A stretch of DNA of 64,000 nt from Gammaproteobacteria bacterium (GTDB lineage: Bacteria > Pseudomonadota > Gammaproteobacteria > JAABTG01). The notes beneath the pieces are model-generated. The model saw nothing but the letters and a program-made list of their open reading frames with translations. It searched no databases and was not told the DNA's origin. Shown here piece after piece: positions 48,398 through 57,473 of this stretch. Location of the stretch: contig JAGNLM010000005.1 of assembly GCA_017999615.1 (NCBI GenBank), forward strand, positions 86,162 to 150,161, read 5' to 3'. The number at the start of each line of letters is the position of its first letter. The first letter of the stretch is position 1. The translations under genes were made by a program, and so were the position numbers.

Positions 48398-49235
48398 GTC
48401 GTTCAGTGCCTACGACCTGCACTCGCACTCCACGGCTTCGGACGGGACCCTGGACCCAGCGGACCTGGTGGCCCGTGCCCACGCCGCCGGCATCCATTCG
48501 TTCGCGCTCACCGACCATGATACGACGGCGGGCCTCGCCGAGGGGAAGGCGCAGGCCGAACGCTCGGGGCTCGCCTTCGTGAACGGTGTCGAGGTCTCGG
48601 TCACCTGGGACAAACGCACCGTGCACGTCGTGGGGCTTCAGGTGGAACCGGGCAACGAGACGCTCGAGACCGGACTCGCGCGGCTGCGCGCGTCCCGTGA
48701 CTGGCGCAACGAAGAGATTGGCCGGCGCCTCGAGCGCCACGGGATCCCCGACGCGTTGGAGGGCGCCCGCCGCTTCGCCCGCGGCAGCGTCGTCGGCCGC
48801 ATGCACTTCGCCCGGGACCTCGTCGAACGGGGGCTCCTGCGGGACGTGCGGGAGGTCTTCCGGCAGTTCCTGGCCCGGGGCAAGCCGGGGCACGTTCCCG
48901 GGGCCTGGGCGAGTCTCGAGGAGGCGGTCGCCTGGATCCGGGCGGCCGGGGGCCAGGCCGTGCTGGCCCATCCGGCACGCTACGACCTGAGCGGCTTGCG
49001 CCTGCGGGGGCTGTTCGGCGAGTTCCGTGAGGTGGGTGGGGAGGCGGTCGAGGTGGTCTCGGGCAGCCACAGCCGGGACGACACCCTGGTGGTGGCGGGC
49101 GCCACGCGCGGGGCGGGGATGCTGGCCTCTGCGGGCAGCGACTACCACGGGCCCGAGAACCCCTGGTTCGAACTGGGCAGGCTGCCGGCGTTGCCGCAGG
49201 GCTGCGTGCCCGTCTGGCAATCCTGGACACGCTGA
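48396..49235 (+). CDS. rnm: RNase AM (Rnm/YciV/TrpH), PHP-domain 5'-3' exoribonuclease
   Basis: PHP-family metalloenzyme that trims 5' ends of rRNAs and short RNAs. The first metal motif is DLHSHST (D7, H9, H11), followed by TDHDTTAG, the conserved GVEVS, LAHPARY, and SDYHGP near the C-terminus. About 279 residues is normal. The start is the ATG at 48396 with no ribosome site; TAGAGT at 48381-48386 is a -10-like hexamer. It is first in a rnm-yciO-M50-trpS-scpAB-rluB cluster known from many Gammaproteobacteria. Confidence 0.93.
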   Translation: MSFSAYDLHSHSTASDGTLDPADLVARAHAAGIHSFALTDHDTTAGLAEGKAQAERSGLAFVNGVEVSVTWDKRTVHVVGLQVEPGNETLETGLARLRASRDWRNEEIGRRLERHGIPDALEGARRFARGSVVGRMHFARDLVERGLLRDVREVFRQFLARGKPGHVPGAWASLEEAVAWIRAAGGQAVLAHPARYDLSGLRLRGLFGEFREVGGEAVEVVSGSHSRDDTLVVAGATRGAGMLASAGSDYHGPENPWFELGRLPALPQGCVPVWQSWTR

Positions 49236-49251
49236 CCCGGTAACCGCGCCG

Positions 49252-49878
49252 ATGGCCCAGTACTTCGAAGTGCACCCCGAGAACCCCCAGGCGCGCCTGG
49301 TGAGCCAGGTTGCGGCCGTGGTCCGGTCGGGCGGGGTCGTCGTCTACCCGACCGATTCCGGCTACGCCTTCGGTTGGGCGATCGGGGACAAGACTGCCCA
49401 GGACCGCATCCGCCTGATCCGGCGGCTCGAGGACAGCCACGACTTCACGCTCGTGTGCCGCGACCTCTCGGAGATCGCGACCTACGCCAATGTGGGGAAC
49501 ACGGCCTACCGCCTGATGCGCGGCGCCACCCCCGGCCCCTACACCTTCATCCTCAAGGCGACCCACGAGGTGCCCCGCAGGCTCCAGGACCCGAAGCGCA
49601 GGACGATCGGTCTGCGCGTCCCCGACAACCGCATCGCGCGGGCCATCCTCGATGCCCTCGGCGAGCCGCTGATGAGTTCCTCGCTCGTTCTGCCCGGCGA
49701 CGAGATGCCGCTGACCGACCCCGAGGAGATCCGCGACCGCGTGGGGAAGCAGGTGGACCTGATCGTCCATGGAGGATTCTGCGGCTACGAGCCCACCACG
49801 GTGGTGGACCTGCAGGGCGACGTGCCCGAGGTGGTGCGCCGGGGCAAGGGCGACCCCTCGCCCTTCGAGACGCCGTAG
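49252..49878 (+). CDS. yciO: YciO, Sua5/YrdC-family protein
   Basis: Sua5/YrdC fold protein related to the threonylcarbamoyl-AMP synthase of tRNA t6A synthesis; YciO itself has an uncertain role. VVVYPTDSGYAFGWAIGD is the nucleotide-binding segment, and RLIRRLEDSHDFTLVC, GPYTFILKA and RRTIGLRVPDN are family blocks. Length 208 aa matches YciO. It begins 16 bp after rnm. Confidence 0.92.
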   Translation: MAQYFEVHPENPQARLVSQVAAVVRSGGVVVYPTDSGYAFGWAIGDKTAQDRIRLIRRLEDSHDFTLVCRDLSEIATYANVGNTAYRLMRGATPGPYTFILKATHEVPRRLQDPKRRTIGLRVPDNRIARAILDALGEPLMSSSLVLPGDEMPLTDPEEIRDRVGKQVDLIVHGGFCGYEPTTVVDLQGDVPEVVRRGKGDPSPFETP

Positions 49879-49891
49879 GTCGGGGGCGGCG

Positions 49892-50590
49892 ATGGACGAG
49901 CTCAACCTGGCACAACGCATCGCCATCTGGGTGCTGCCCGTGCTCTTCGCCATCACGATCCACGAGGTCGCCCACGGATGGGTGGCGCGCGCGCTCGGCG
50001 ACCCGACGGCGATGATGCTGGGTCGGCTCACCGTGAATCCCCTGAAGCACATCGACCCCATCGGCACCGTGCTCCTGCCGGGCCTGCTCCTGTACGCCGG
50101 TGGCTTCGTGTTCGGTTGGGCGCGCCCCGTGCCGGTGACCCGGGAGAATCTGCGTGACCCGCATCGGGACATGGCGCTCGTCGCCGCGGCCGGCCCCACC
50201 GCGAACCTCGTGATGGCCCTCTTCTGGACCCTGGTGGTGCGCCTGGGGACCCTCACCCACGAGGCGCTGCCCTGGCTCGGGGTGCCTCTCGTCTACATGG
50301 GCGTGGCGGGGATCTTCATCAACCTGATCCTCCTCCTGCTCAACCTGGTGCCGATCCTGCCCCTCGACGGCGGGCGGATCCTCGCCGCGCTCCTGCCCCG
50401 ACGGGTCGCGGCCCGGTTGGCGCGGACGGAGCCCTACGGTCTCGTGATCCTGCTGGCGCTGCTGGCCCTGGGCGTCCTTGGACAGGTCCTGTCGCCCGTA
50501 CTATTCTTCGGCGCCACCGCCCTGGGGTGGCTCGGCGGACTTCCTGGAGAGATCACCCTGCAGGTCCTGGAGGCCCTGGGCGCGCTGTGA
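49892..50590 (+). CDS. M50-family site-2-type membrane metalloprotease
   Basis: About 232 residues, polytopic. HEVAHGW (H24, E25, H28) is the zinc motif in the first helix and NLVPILPLDGG carries the third ligand aspartate. The compact size lacking a PDZ domain matches the small M50 proteins often found between yciO and trpS. The start at 49892 lies 13 bp after yciO. Substrate is unknown. A set of palindromes follows the gene in the gap before trpS. Confidence 0.9.
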   Translation: MDELNLAQRIAIWVLPVLFAITIHEVAHGWVARALGDPTAMMLGRLTVNPLKHIDPIGTVLLPGLLLYAGGFVFGWARPVPVTRENLRDPHRDMALVAAAGPTANLVMALFWTLVVRLGTLTHEALPWLGVPLVYMGVAGIFINLILLLLNLVPILPLDGGRILAALLPRRVAARLARTEPYGLVILLALLALGVLGQVLSPVLFFGATALGWLGGLPGEITLQVLEALGAL

Positions 50591-50620
50591 GCCCGGGGCG
50601 AGCCATCCACGCAAGACGAC

Positions 50621-50661
50621 CGGTCCCCCTGGGACCGCATCGGCCCGACCCCCTGGGGTCG
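50621..50661. repeat. Two tandem palindromes in the trpS leader
   Basis: CGGTCCC-CCT-GGGACCG (50621-50637) and CGACCCC-CT-GGGGTCG (50646-50661) are two perfect 7-bp-arm inverted repeats of similar sequence, 8 bp apart, between the M50 gene and trpS. No T-run follows either. They could be protein-binding sites or RNA hairpins. Confidence 0.6.
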
Positions 50662-50681
50662 CGGCGTAAGAGGAGCTAGCC

Positions 50682-51899
50682 GTGGCGAGCGTCGCACCCC
50701 AACACCAGCGCGTGCTCTCGGGCATGCGCCCGACCGGTGCCCTGCACCTGGGCCACTACCACGGTGTCCTGAAGAACTGGCTGCGCCTGCAGCAGGAGTA
50801 CGAGAGCTTCTTCTTCGTCGCCGACTGGCACGCGCTCACCACGCACTACAACGAGCCCGGGGCCATCGCCGACAACGTGTGGGAGATGGTGGTCGACTGG
50901 CTCGCCGCGGGCATCAACCCCGGCCTCGCGCGGATGTTCGTGCAGTCCCGGGTGCCGGAGCACGCCGAGCTGCACCTCCTGTTGTCCATGTTCACCCCGC
51001 TCGGTTGGCTGGAGCGTGTCCCCACCTACAAGGAGCAGCAGGAACGGCTCCAGGACCGCGACCTCTCGACCTACGGCTTCCTCGGCTATCCGCTTCTGCA
51101 GGCCGCCGACATCCTGATCTACAAGGCCGGTTTCGTCCCGGTCGGCGAGGACCAGGTCGCGCACGTGGAGCTCACCCGCGAGGTGGCCCGGCGCTTCAAC
51201 CACCTCTACGGGCGCGAGCCAGACTTCGCCGAGAAGGCGGAGGCGGCGGTCAAGCACATGGGCAAGAAGGCCGGGCACCTCTACCAGGAGCTACGGCGGC
51301 GCTACCAGGAGCAGGGAGACGCCGAGGCCCTGGAGAAGGCTCGTGCCCTGCTCGAGGCCCAGCAGAGCCTCTCGCTCGGCGACCGGGAGCGGCTGTACGG
51401 GTATCTGGAGGGCGGCGGGAAGGTGATCCTGCCCGAGCCCCAGGCCCTGCTGACGCCGGCCTCCAAGATGCCGGGCCTGGACGGCCAGAAGATGTCCAAG
51501 TCCTACGGCAACGCCATCTCGCTGCGCGAGGACCCGGCGTCGGTCACCCGGAAGCTCCGCACGATGCCCACCGACCCTGCGCGTGTGCGCCGCACCGACC
51601 CCGGCGATCCGGCGAAGTGCCCCGTCTGGCAGTTCCACGAGATCTACTCGAGCGAGGAGGTCAAGGGGTGGGTCCAGCAGGGGTGCCGCAGCGCCGGCAT
51701 CGGTTGCCTGGACTGCAAGCAGCCCGTGGTCGAGGCCGTGCTCGCGGAGCTCGCGCCCATCCAGGAACGGGCGCAGGAATACCGGGCGCGTCCGGAGACC
51801 GTGCGTGGGATCGTCGCGGAGGGCTGCGAAGAGGCCCGCGCGGTGGCTCGCGAGACACTCGACGAGGTCCGCCACGCCATGGGGCTGGCGTACCGGTAG
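50682..51899 (+). CDS. trpS: Tryptophan-tRNA ligase
   Basis: Class I aminoacyl-tRNA synthetase charging tRNA-Trp. HLGH at 22-25 is the HIGH motif and GQKMSKSYGN the KMSKS loop. At 405 residues it is longer than the E. coli form because of an insert of about 55 residues between the catalytic halves (including RRRYQEQGDAEALEKARALL), as in the long TrpRS group. The GTG start has GAGGAG upstream. Four cysteines occur in the C-terminal part (GIGCLDCK, CPVW, GCRS). Confidence 0.95.
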   Translation: MASVAPQHQRVLSGMRPTGALHLGHYHGVLKNWLRLQQEYESFFFVADWHALTTHYNEPGAIADNVWEMVVDWLAAGINPGLARMFVQSRVPEHAELHLLLSMFTPLGWLERVPTYKEQQERLQDRDLSTYGFLGYPLLQAADILIYKAGFVPVGEDQVAHVELTREVARRFNHLYGREPDFAEKAEAAVKHMGKKAGHLYQELRRRYQEQGDAEALEKARALLEAQQSLSLGDRERLYGYLEGGGKVILPEPQALLTPASKMPGLDGQKMSKSYGNAISLREDPASVTRKLRTMPTDPARVRRTDPGDPAKCPVWQFHEIYSSEEVKGWVQQGCRSAGIGCLDCKQPVVEAVLAELAPIQERAQEYRARPETVRGIVAEGCEEARAVARETLDEVRHAMGLAYR

Positions 51900-51905
51900 G
51901 GGATC

Positions 51906-52730
51906 GTGGCGGCCGTCCTCCACGCGATCCCGGCCCCCCCTTCGCGCGAAGGCGCGGCGGCACCTTCGCCGCTCGCCCTGGTCCGGGGTACGCCGCTCGC
52001 GGAGGTGCCGCGGGACCTCTACATCCCGCCCGACGCCCTGGAGGTGGTCCTGGAGGCGTTCGCGGGCCCGCTCGACCTGCTGCTCTACCTGATCAAGCGC
52101 CACGGGCTCGACATCCTCGACATCCCCATCGCCGAGGTGACCCGCCAGTACGTGGAGTACGTGGAGCTGATGAAGGAGCTCAAGCTCGAGCTGGCGGCCG
52201 AGTACCTGGTGATGGCGGCCACGCTGGCCGAGATCAAGTCGCGCATGCTCCTGCCCCGCCCGGCGGCCACCGCTCTGGAGGAGGACCCGCGGGCCGAGCT
52301 GGTGCGCCGCCTGCAGGAGTACGAGCGGATCAAGCGGGCCGCGGAAGACCTGGACGGCCTGCCGCGGCTGGGCCGGGACCTGCTCGCGACGGTGGTGGAG
52401 GCGCCCGGTGCCCTCGGCACGCGACCGCTACCGACCGTCACCCTCGCCGACCTGCTGGGGGCGATGCGCGAGCTGATGGCCCGCGCCGACCTGTTCGCGA
52501 GCCACCACGTGCGGCGCGAGCCGCTCTCCGTGCGCGAGCGCATGAGCCGGGTCCTGGAGCGGCTGTCGGGCGGGCGCTTCGTGGAGCTGGCGGACTGCCT
52601 GGTCCCCGGGGAGGGGCGGGCCGGGGTCGTGGTGACCCTGCTGGCCCTGCTGGAGCTGCTGCGCTCCGCTCTGATCGAGCTCGCCCAGGCCGAGCCGTTC
52701 GGTCCCATCCACCTGCGGGCGGTCGCCTGA
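51906..52730 (+). CDS. scpA: Segregation and condensation protein A
   Basis: Kleisin subunit of the SMC-ScpAB chromosome-folding complex. FAGPLDLLLYLIKRHGLDIL at the N-terminus and the winged-helix C-terminus (VVVTLLALLELLRSALIELAQ) are the SMC-binding ends. The GTG start at 51906 lies 6 bp after trpS; it adds about 45 residues before the conserved domain, and a later start is possible. It is followed by scpB after 67 bp. Confidence 0.93.
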   Translation: MAAVLHAIPAPPSREGAAAPSPLALVRGTPLAEVPRDLYIPPDALEVVLEAFAGPLDLLLYLIKRHGLDILDIPIAEVTRQYVEYVELMKELKLELAAEYLVMAATLAEIKSRMLLPRPAATALEEDPRAELVRRLQEYERIKRAAEDLDGLPRLGRDLLATVVEAPGALGTRPLPTVTLADLLGAMRELMARADLFASHHVRREPLSVRERMSRVLERLSGGRFVELADCLVPGEGRAGVVVTLLALLELLRSALIELAQAEPFGPIHLRAVA

Positions 52731-52797
52731 ACCCCGTGGGGCTCCACGTGCCGAGTGCGGACGGACCCGGTCTGCCCGTCCCCGGGAGGGGCGGCGC

Positions 52798-53496
52798 GTG
52801 AGTCCGGAGGAGATCCGCAACACGCTCGAGGCGGCCCTGCTCGCCGCTGGCCGCCCGCTCTCCGTGGACAGCCTGGTCGAGCTGTTCGACCCGGAGTCCC
52901 CGGACGTGGCTCTGCCCGACCGGCGCCTCGTCCGTGAGACCCTGAGCCGGATGGCGGAGGAGTACTCCGGGCGCGGTATCGAGCTTCGGGAGGTCGCCAG
53001 CGGGTTCCGGATCCAGGTTCTCCCGGAATACGCCCGGCGGCTCGGCCGCCTGTGGGCCGAGCGTCCGGCCCGCTACTCCCGGGCCCTTCTCGAGACGCTC
53101 GCCCTCATCGCCTATCGTCAGCCCGTCAGCCGTGCCGAGATCGAGGAGATTCGCGGAGTGGGGGTGAGCAGCTCGATCTTCAAGACGCTTCAGGACCGGG
53201 ACTGGGTGCGGGTGGTGGGGCATCGGGACACTCCCGGGCGGCCCTCCCTCTTCGGCACGACGCGCCAGTTCCTGGACGACTTCAATCTGAAGCAGCTCTC
53301 GGACCTTCCGCCGCTCTCCGAGCTCCAGGACCTGGACCGGATGACCGGCGACCTCTTCGAGGCGGTCGTCGCCGGGGCCGCCGTGGCTGCGCAGGACGCG
53401 GGGGAGGGCGAGGAGGGCGCTGCGCCTGCGGCTTCGCCGAGGCCGCGAGGGTTGCCTGCGCCCGAGAGTGCCCACGCGGGGGAGGGCGACGCGTGA
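52798..53496 (+). CDS. scpB: Segregation and condensation protein B
   Basis: Winged-helix partner of Scp[18 protein letters not shown] opens the first winged helix and [23 protein letters not shown] is the family signature. It has an acidic, Ala/Pro/Glu-rich tail of about 45 residues. Length is 232 aa. The stop overlaps the rluB GTG start by 4 bp (GTGA). Confidence 0.94.
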   Translation: MSPEEIRNTLEAALLAAGRPLSVDSLVELFDPESPDVALPDRRLVRETLSRMAEEYSGRGIELREVASGFRIQVLPEYARRLGRLWAERPARYSRALLETLALIAYRQPVSRAEIEEIRGVGVSSSIFKTLQDRDWVRVVGHRDTPGRPSLFGTTRQFLDDFNLKQLSDLPPLSELQDLDRMTGDLFEAVVAGAAVAAQDAGEGEEGAAPAASPRPRGLPAPESAHAGEGDA

Positions 53497-54356
53497 GGGC
53501 GGCCCGACCCGCGCGCACCCGGAAGACCCGCGCCAGCGCCGAGGTGCGCACCGAGCCCCTGCGCCGGGAACGGGTTCAGAAGGTGCTGGCCGACCTCGGG
53601 CTCGGCTCGCGGCGGGAGATTGAGGGCTGGATCGTCGCCGGGCGCGTACGGGTCAATGGTCAGCCGGCCTTGCTCGGCGTGCGGGTCGGCCCCACCGACT
53701 CGGTGACGGTCGACGGCCGGGCGGTGACGCGGCGGAGATTCCGGGAGGCGCCCGCCGCCCGGGTCCTGGCCTATCACAAGCCCGAGGGGGAGGTCGCCAC
53801 GCGCCGGGACCCCGAGGGCAGGCCGACCGTGTTCGAACACCTGCCGCGGGGCCGCTGGATCGCCGTGGGCCGCCTCGACGTCAACACGACCGGGCTGCTG
53901 CTCTTCACCAACGACGGGGCGCTCGCCGCCGCGCTGATGCACCCGCGCAGCGCGGTCGAGCGGGAGTACGCCGTGCGGGTGTTCGGCGAGGTCCCCGAAG
54001 GCACCCTGGAACGGCTGCGCGAGGGCGTCGAGTTGGACGACGGACCTGCGCACTTCGACCAGGTCGTGGACGCGGGGGGCGAGGGGCGCAACCACTGGTT
54101 CCGGGTGGTGCTGCGCGAGGGCCGGCAGCGCGAGGTGCGCCGCCTGTGGGAGTCCCAGGGCGTGCGGGTCAGCCGGCTGATCCGGGTCCGCTACGGGCCC
54201 TTCGCCCTGCCGCGCATGCTGCGCCCGGGGCGCTGGCAGGAGCTCGAGCCTGCGGCGATCGACGGCCTGCGGGCCGCGGCCGGTTTGCCCGTCGCGTCCC
54301 CCGCACGGCCCCGGCCCCGCAAGAGGGCTGCACCCCGGCGCCGCCGGCCCGCCTAG
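53493..54356 (+). CDS. rluB: 23S rRNA pseudouridine(2605) synthase
   Basis: RluB/RsuA-family enzyme that converts U2605 of 23S rRNA. It has an N-terminal S4 RNA-binding domain ([21 protein letters not shown]) and a catalytic domain with [17 protein letters not shown] containing the catalytic aspartate. The C-terminus is basic (Arg/Pro-rich). The GTG at 53493 overlaps scpB; the coding frame is open upstream but inside scpB. Length is 287 aa. It is the last gene of the cluster. Confidence 0.93.
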   Translation: MRAARPARTRKTRASAEVRTEPLRRERVQKVLADLGLGSRREIEGWIVAGRVRVNGQPALLGVRVGPTDSVTVDGRAVTRRRFREAPAARVLAYHKPEGEVATRRDPEGRPTVFEHLPRGRWIAVGRLDVNTTGLLLFTNDGALAAALMHPRSAVEREYAVRVFGEVPEGTLERLREGVELDDGPAHFDQVVDAGGEGRNHWFRVVLREGRQREVRRLWESQGVRVSRLIRVRYGPFALPRMLRPGRWQELEPAAIDGLRAAAGLPVASPARPRPRKRAAPRRRRPA

Positions 54357-54359
54357 GGG

Positions 54360-54380
54360 CGGCCCCTCGCCCGGGGGCCG
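54360..54380 (+). terminator. Hairpin downstream of rluB
   Basis: CGGCCCC-TCGCCCG-GGGGCCG: a perfect 7-bp stem starting 3 bp after the rluB stop. No T-run follows. The following stretch to the end of cyaA at 54538 holds no other feature I can support. Confidence 0.4.
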
Positions 54381-54537
54381 TCCATCCCCGTGATGCCCTC
54401 TCCCGGCCCGCACGCGACGCCTCCCCCTGCCGGAGGCCTCGCGCCGCTCGACCGGCGTTCCGGGCGCGGAAGGTCTTCCGAGCCTTGCTGGCGGCGTGCG
54501 GACCTCGCCCCCGATGCGACGGGTGCTGTCTCTCAGG

Positions 54538-57339
54538 TCATTGCGCGGCCAGCGCCTGGTTCAGGCGGCGCTCGACCTCCGCCTTGTAGTACAGGTAGCG
54601 GACCGTGGGGGTGAGTCCGCTCACCCCCGGGCGGTCGTCGATGGCCGAGAGGTCCACGTCGGTGACGTACACGGGGTAGGGCTCGCCGCTCCCGCGGGCC
54701 GCCAGCACCTGCGCGACCACCTCTTCGAAGAGGTGGGGACCGTGGTCCCCGGTGGAGTACTCGACCCCGTCGCAGAGCACCCGCAGGGACGGTTGCGGGG
54801 TCTCGGTCTCCACCACGACCTTCACCTCCAGATAGGGCTGAAGCGTCGCGCGGACCGGCCGGGTCACCCGGGAGGCCGCGAGATCGCCCGAGCGCTGCGC
54901 CGCGAGGCGGTAGAACTCGAGGGGGTCGCCGGCCTCAGCCGCCGGACGTCCCAGGCCGCTCGCGTTCTGGCGAAACGCGACGGCCTCGAGGAAGCGCGCG
55001 TACGGGGTGAGCAGCGTGAGCTCCTCGTGGAAGGGAACCGTGTCCCTGAAGAGCGAGCCGTTCTCGTCGAGCACGTAGACGTCGGCCTCCGCCCCGCGGA
55101 CCTGGTAGAAGACCTGGACCCGCCCCGGCGCGTTGCAGGCGTACACCACGGGCAGGGCGGAGCCGGACGAGGACCCGCGGTCAAACCGCGTGGCGGCGTA
55201 CTCCGGCAGGGCGCTGCCCAGGTGCTCGTGCAGGGCGGCGGCGTTACCCACGCGTTCCACCCGTGGCCGCTCGCCTTCGAAGGTGACACTGAAGAAGACG
55301 TCGGAGACCTTCATGAGCCACCGGGTGCCCCGGCGCTCCTCCCCCGCGGCGAACACCCGCGCGGCCTCCTCCAGCAGTCCCTGCACCCGGTGGGCGATGC
55401 TCGGGCCCCGGTAGGGCGTGAAGCAGTGGACGGTGAGATCCACGGGCCCCAGAGCGGTGTGGGCCAGCCAGTCCCGCAGGCAATCGACGAGCCCGTCCGC
55501 CCCCTCGTAGTGGGCCGTGAACACCTCCTTCCAGCTGGTCACGAAGACGTAGTCGATCGCGAGGCAGAGGTTGTCCTCGCGCGCCCCGTAGTTGAGCGGG
55601 TCCAGGCGGTCGGTGGTGAGGTGCAGGCCGTGGCGCGTGTAGCTCGCGAGGGGGTCGACCCCGAGGTTGAGCAGCATGCAGGCTCGGAGCGGCCGGGAGG
55701 GCGCCCCCAGGGCCTCGACGCTCGGCTCGCCCGGCTCGGTGGCGGGAAACGCTCGGCGCAGGGCGCCGAGCGTGAAGGGCAGCTCCCGCCCGAAGACGGA
55801 CTGCTCCTCACCCTCGAGGGCGACTGACGTGCGCTCGGTGGCGACGCCGTTGAAATGGCACCAGACCAGGGCCTCGACCAGGGTGCCCGCACGGCGCAGG
55901 GCGGGGAGCAGTCTCCCCCCCTGGGCGGTGCCGCTGCCCCGGAAGACGAGCCACTCTTCCCGGCCGTCGTAACGGACCCGCTGGAGCACCAGGTGCGATT
56001 CGGCGAGCTGCCCCAAACGCACGCCGCTGATCCACTGGACCTTGCCGACGCGGTGCTCGAACGCGGCGAAGAGCCGCCGGCCCAGAATGGTCATGTCCCG
56101 CTGGCTGATGGCGGCGGTTGCGGTGTGCTGGCGCGCGAAGGCGGACAGCGCCCGGTAGCTGCGGGTCAGGGCCTGGACGATGCGCTGGCGATCCTCGACG
56201 ACGCGCTCGAGCTTCCAGGTGTCGCGCAGGTCCAGGTTCTGGACCTGGGCCTCGTTCCAGTGCCAGGTCTGAACGAGGGCCCGAAGCTGCGCGGGGCGGG
56301 GGTCGTCCTCGCCGGGTGGCCGCGGGCGGCTCAGGTGCTGGCCGGCCTTGAAGTACAGGCACCGGCGGGCGAGCTCGACCCTCTCCCGGTCCCCCTGGGC
56401 GAGCAGGTAGCCCTCGACCTTCTCCAGCATCAGGGCGTACGGGTCGAGCCGGTCGAGCTGGGTCGTCCCGGCGTACACGGCCGCCTTGAACCTCTGGGCC
56501 AGGAGCCCCGGGTTGGGGAATTCGCTCGCGTAGCTCTCGAGCAGGAGGATCTTCAGGAGCGACTTGTAGGGGCTCGAGACGGCCTTGTAGAGCTGCCAGA
56601 GGGCTGCCCCCAGGAACTCGTTGGCCGGAACCCCCTGCAGCCCGCCGAAGTCCAGCACCTCGGCGGAGTCCACGAAGCGCCGGCGCAGCAGTTCGCCACC
56701 GTACGCCTCGTACTCCCCGTCGTGCTCGGGCGGGACGAGCCACCAGAGGGGCTGGCGCCCGGCGACCAGGAGCGCCGTGCGGTAGAACTCCTCGAGCAGC
56801 AGCTGGCGCTGGGCGCTCCCGCTGCTCTGCTCGGACAGGCCGTCGAAGCGTCCGGAGCGGACGTCCGCGGCCGACATCAGGTAGAAGTGCACCTCGAGGT
56901 CCAGGGTGGCCGCCCACTCGGCCACGCCCTGCGCCTTGCGGCGCAGGACCTCGATCGCCGCCTCCGGCAGGTCCTCGCGGTGGCAGAGCCAGACGTCGAA
57001 ATCGCTGTGCTCGGAATAGGCCAGCGTCCCCGAGCTGCCCATCAGGTACAGGGCGTCCACGTCGTAGGTGAGCGGGACGCGGCGCTTGTAGTCGAAGGTG
57101 CGGGCCACCCGGCCGGCCGACGCCAGCGCGTGTTCCGACGGGGAGTAGGCGGCGACGCCGTACGGGGCGTCCCGGGAGACGAACCCGGGCAGTGCCGGGT
57201 GGTTGGTGTGGAAGAGGATCGGCAGCACCTCCACGAAGGGGCGCTGGCGCTGGGGGAGGGCGGCCACGGTGCGCTTCAGGCGCTCGCGGTTCAACGCCAG
57301 GAAGCGCTGCTGGATGGCCCGGGGCTCAGCGATGGTCAC
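54538..57339 (-). CDS. cyaA: Class I adenylate cyclase
   Basis: Makes cAMP from ATP for CRP-type regulation. The N-terminal nucleotidyltransferase-like catalytic part has MGSSGTLAYSEHSDFDVW (GSSG at 101-104 and aspartates 113 and 115), the hallmark of the class I (gammaproteobacterial) enzyme. Length is 933 aa (E. coli 848), with a long C-terminal regulatory half that includes TPYARFLEAVAFRQNASG and YLYYKAEVERRLNQAL. The GTG start at 57339 has AGGA upstream. It diverges from an NlpC/P60 gene. No phosphotransferase proteins or crp are in the window. Confidence 0.94.
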   Translation of the reverse strand: MTIAEPRAIQQRFLALNRERLKRTVAALPQRQRPFVEVLPILFHTNHPALPGFVSRDAPYGVAAYSPSEHALASAGRVARTFDYKRRVPLTYDVDALYLMGSSGTLAYSEHSDFDVWLCHREDLPEAAIEVLRRKAQGVAEWAATLDLEVHFYLMSAADVRSGRFDGLSEQSSGSAQRQLLLEEFYRTALLVAGRQPLWWLVPPEHDGEYEAYGGELLRRRFVDSAEVLDFGGLQGVPANEFLGAALWQLYKAVSSPYKSLLKILLLESYASEFPNPGLLAQRFKAAVYAGTTQLDRLDPYALMLEKVEGYLLAQGDRERVELARRCLYFKAGQHLSRPRPPGEDDPRPAQLRALVQTWHWNEAQVQNLDLRDTWKLERVVEDRQRIVQALTRSYRALSAFARQHTATAAISQRDMTILGRRLFAAFEHRVGKVQWISGVRLGQLAESHLVLQRVRYDGREEWLVFRGSGTAQGGRLLPALRRAGTLVEALVWCHFNGVATERTSVALEGEEQSVFGRELPFTLGALRRAFPATEPGEPSVEALGAPSRPLRACMLLNLGVDPLASYTRHGLHLTTDRLDPLNYGAREDNLCLAIDYVFVTSWKEVFTAHYEGADGLVDCLRDWLAHTALGPVDLTVHCFTPYRGPSIAHRVQGLLEEAARVFAAGEERRGTRWLMKVSDVFFSVTFEGERPRVERVGNAAALHEHLGSALPEYAATRFDRGSSSGSALPVVYACNAPGRVQVFYQVRGAEADVYVLDENGSLFRDTVPFHEELTLLTPYARFLEAVAFRQNASGLGRPAAEAGDPLEFYRLAAQRSGDLAASRVTRPVRATLQPYLEVKVVVETETPQPSLRVLCDGVEYSTGDHGPHLFEEVVAQVLAARGSGEPYPVYVTDVDLSAIDDRPGVSGLTPTVRYLYYKAEVERRLNQALAAQ

Positions 57340-57410
57340 GGTCGGTCCTGACGGCTCGTCACAGGTCTGTATCGGGGGATCCCGCTACGGCCTTGAGGCT
57401 TGCACACGAC

Positions 57411-57438
57411 TTGACGGAAGCTAGACTTGCACTATAGG
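57411..57438 (+). promoter_or_regulatory. Promoter of the NlpC/P60 gene
   Basis: TTGACG (57411-57416), 16-bp spacer, TATAGG (57433-57438): good sigma-70-type match in the cyaA/NlpC divergent gap. The start point would be near 57445, leaving a short leader to the ATG at 57474. Confidence 0.6.
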
Positions 57439-57473
57439 TAGAGGTCTCTTTGGCAACACGCTGATTGGGCTCG

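Noticed and set aside
50591..50681. T-box or trp attenuator leader before trpS
   Set aside because: There is no T-box motif, no Trp-rich leader peptide and no T-run; only short palindromes are present.
53052..53492. Longer start for rluB inside scpB
   Set aside because: The upstream part overlaps scpB in another frame; the GTG at 53493 forms the usual 4-bp overlap and RluB homology begins after it.
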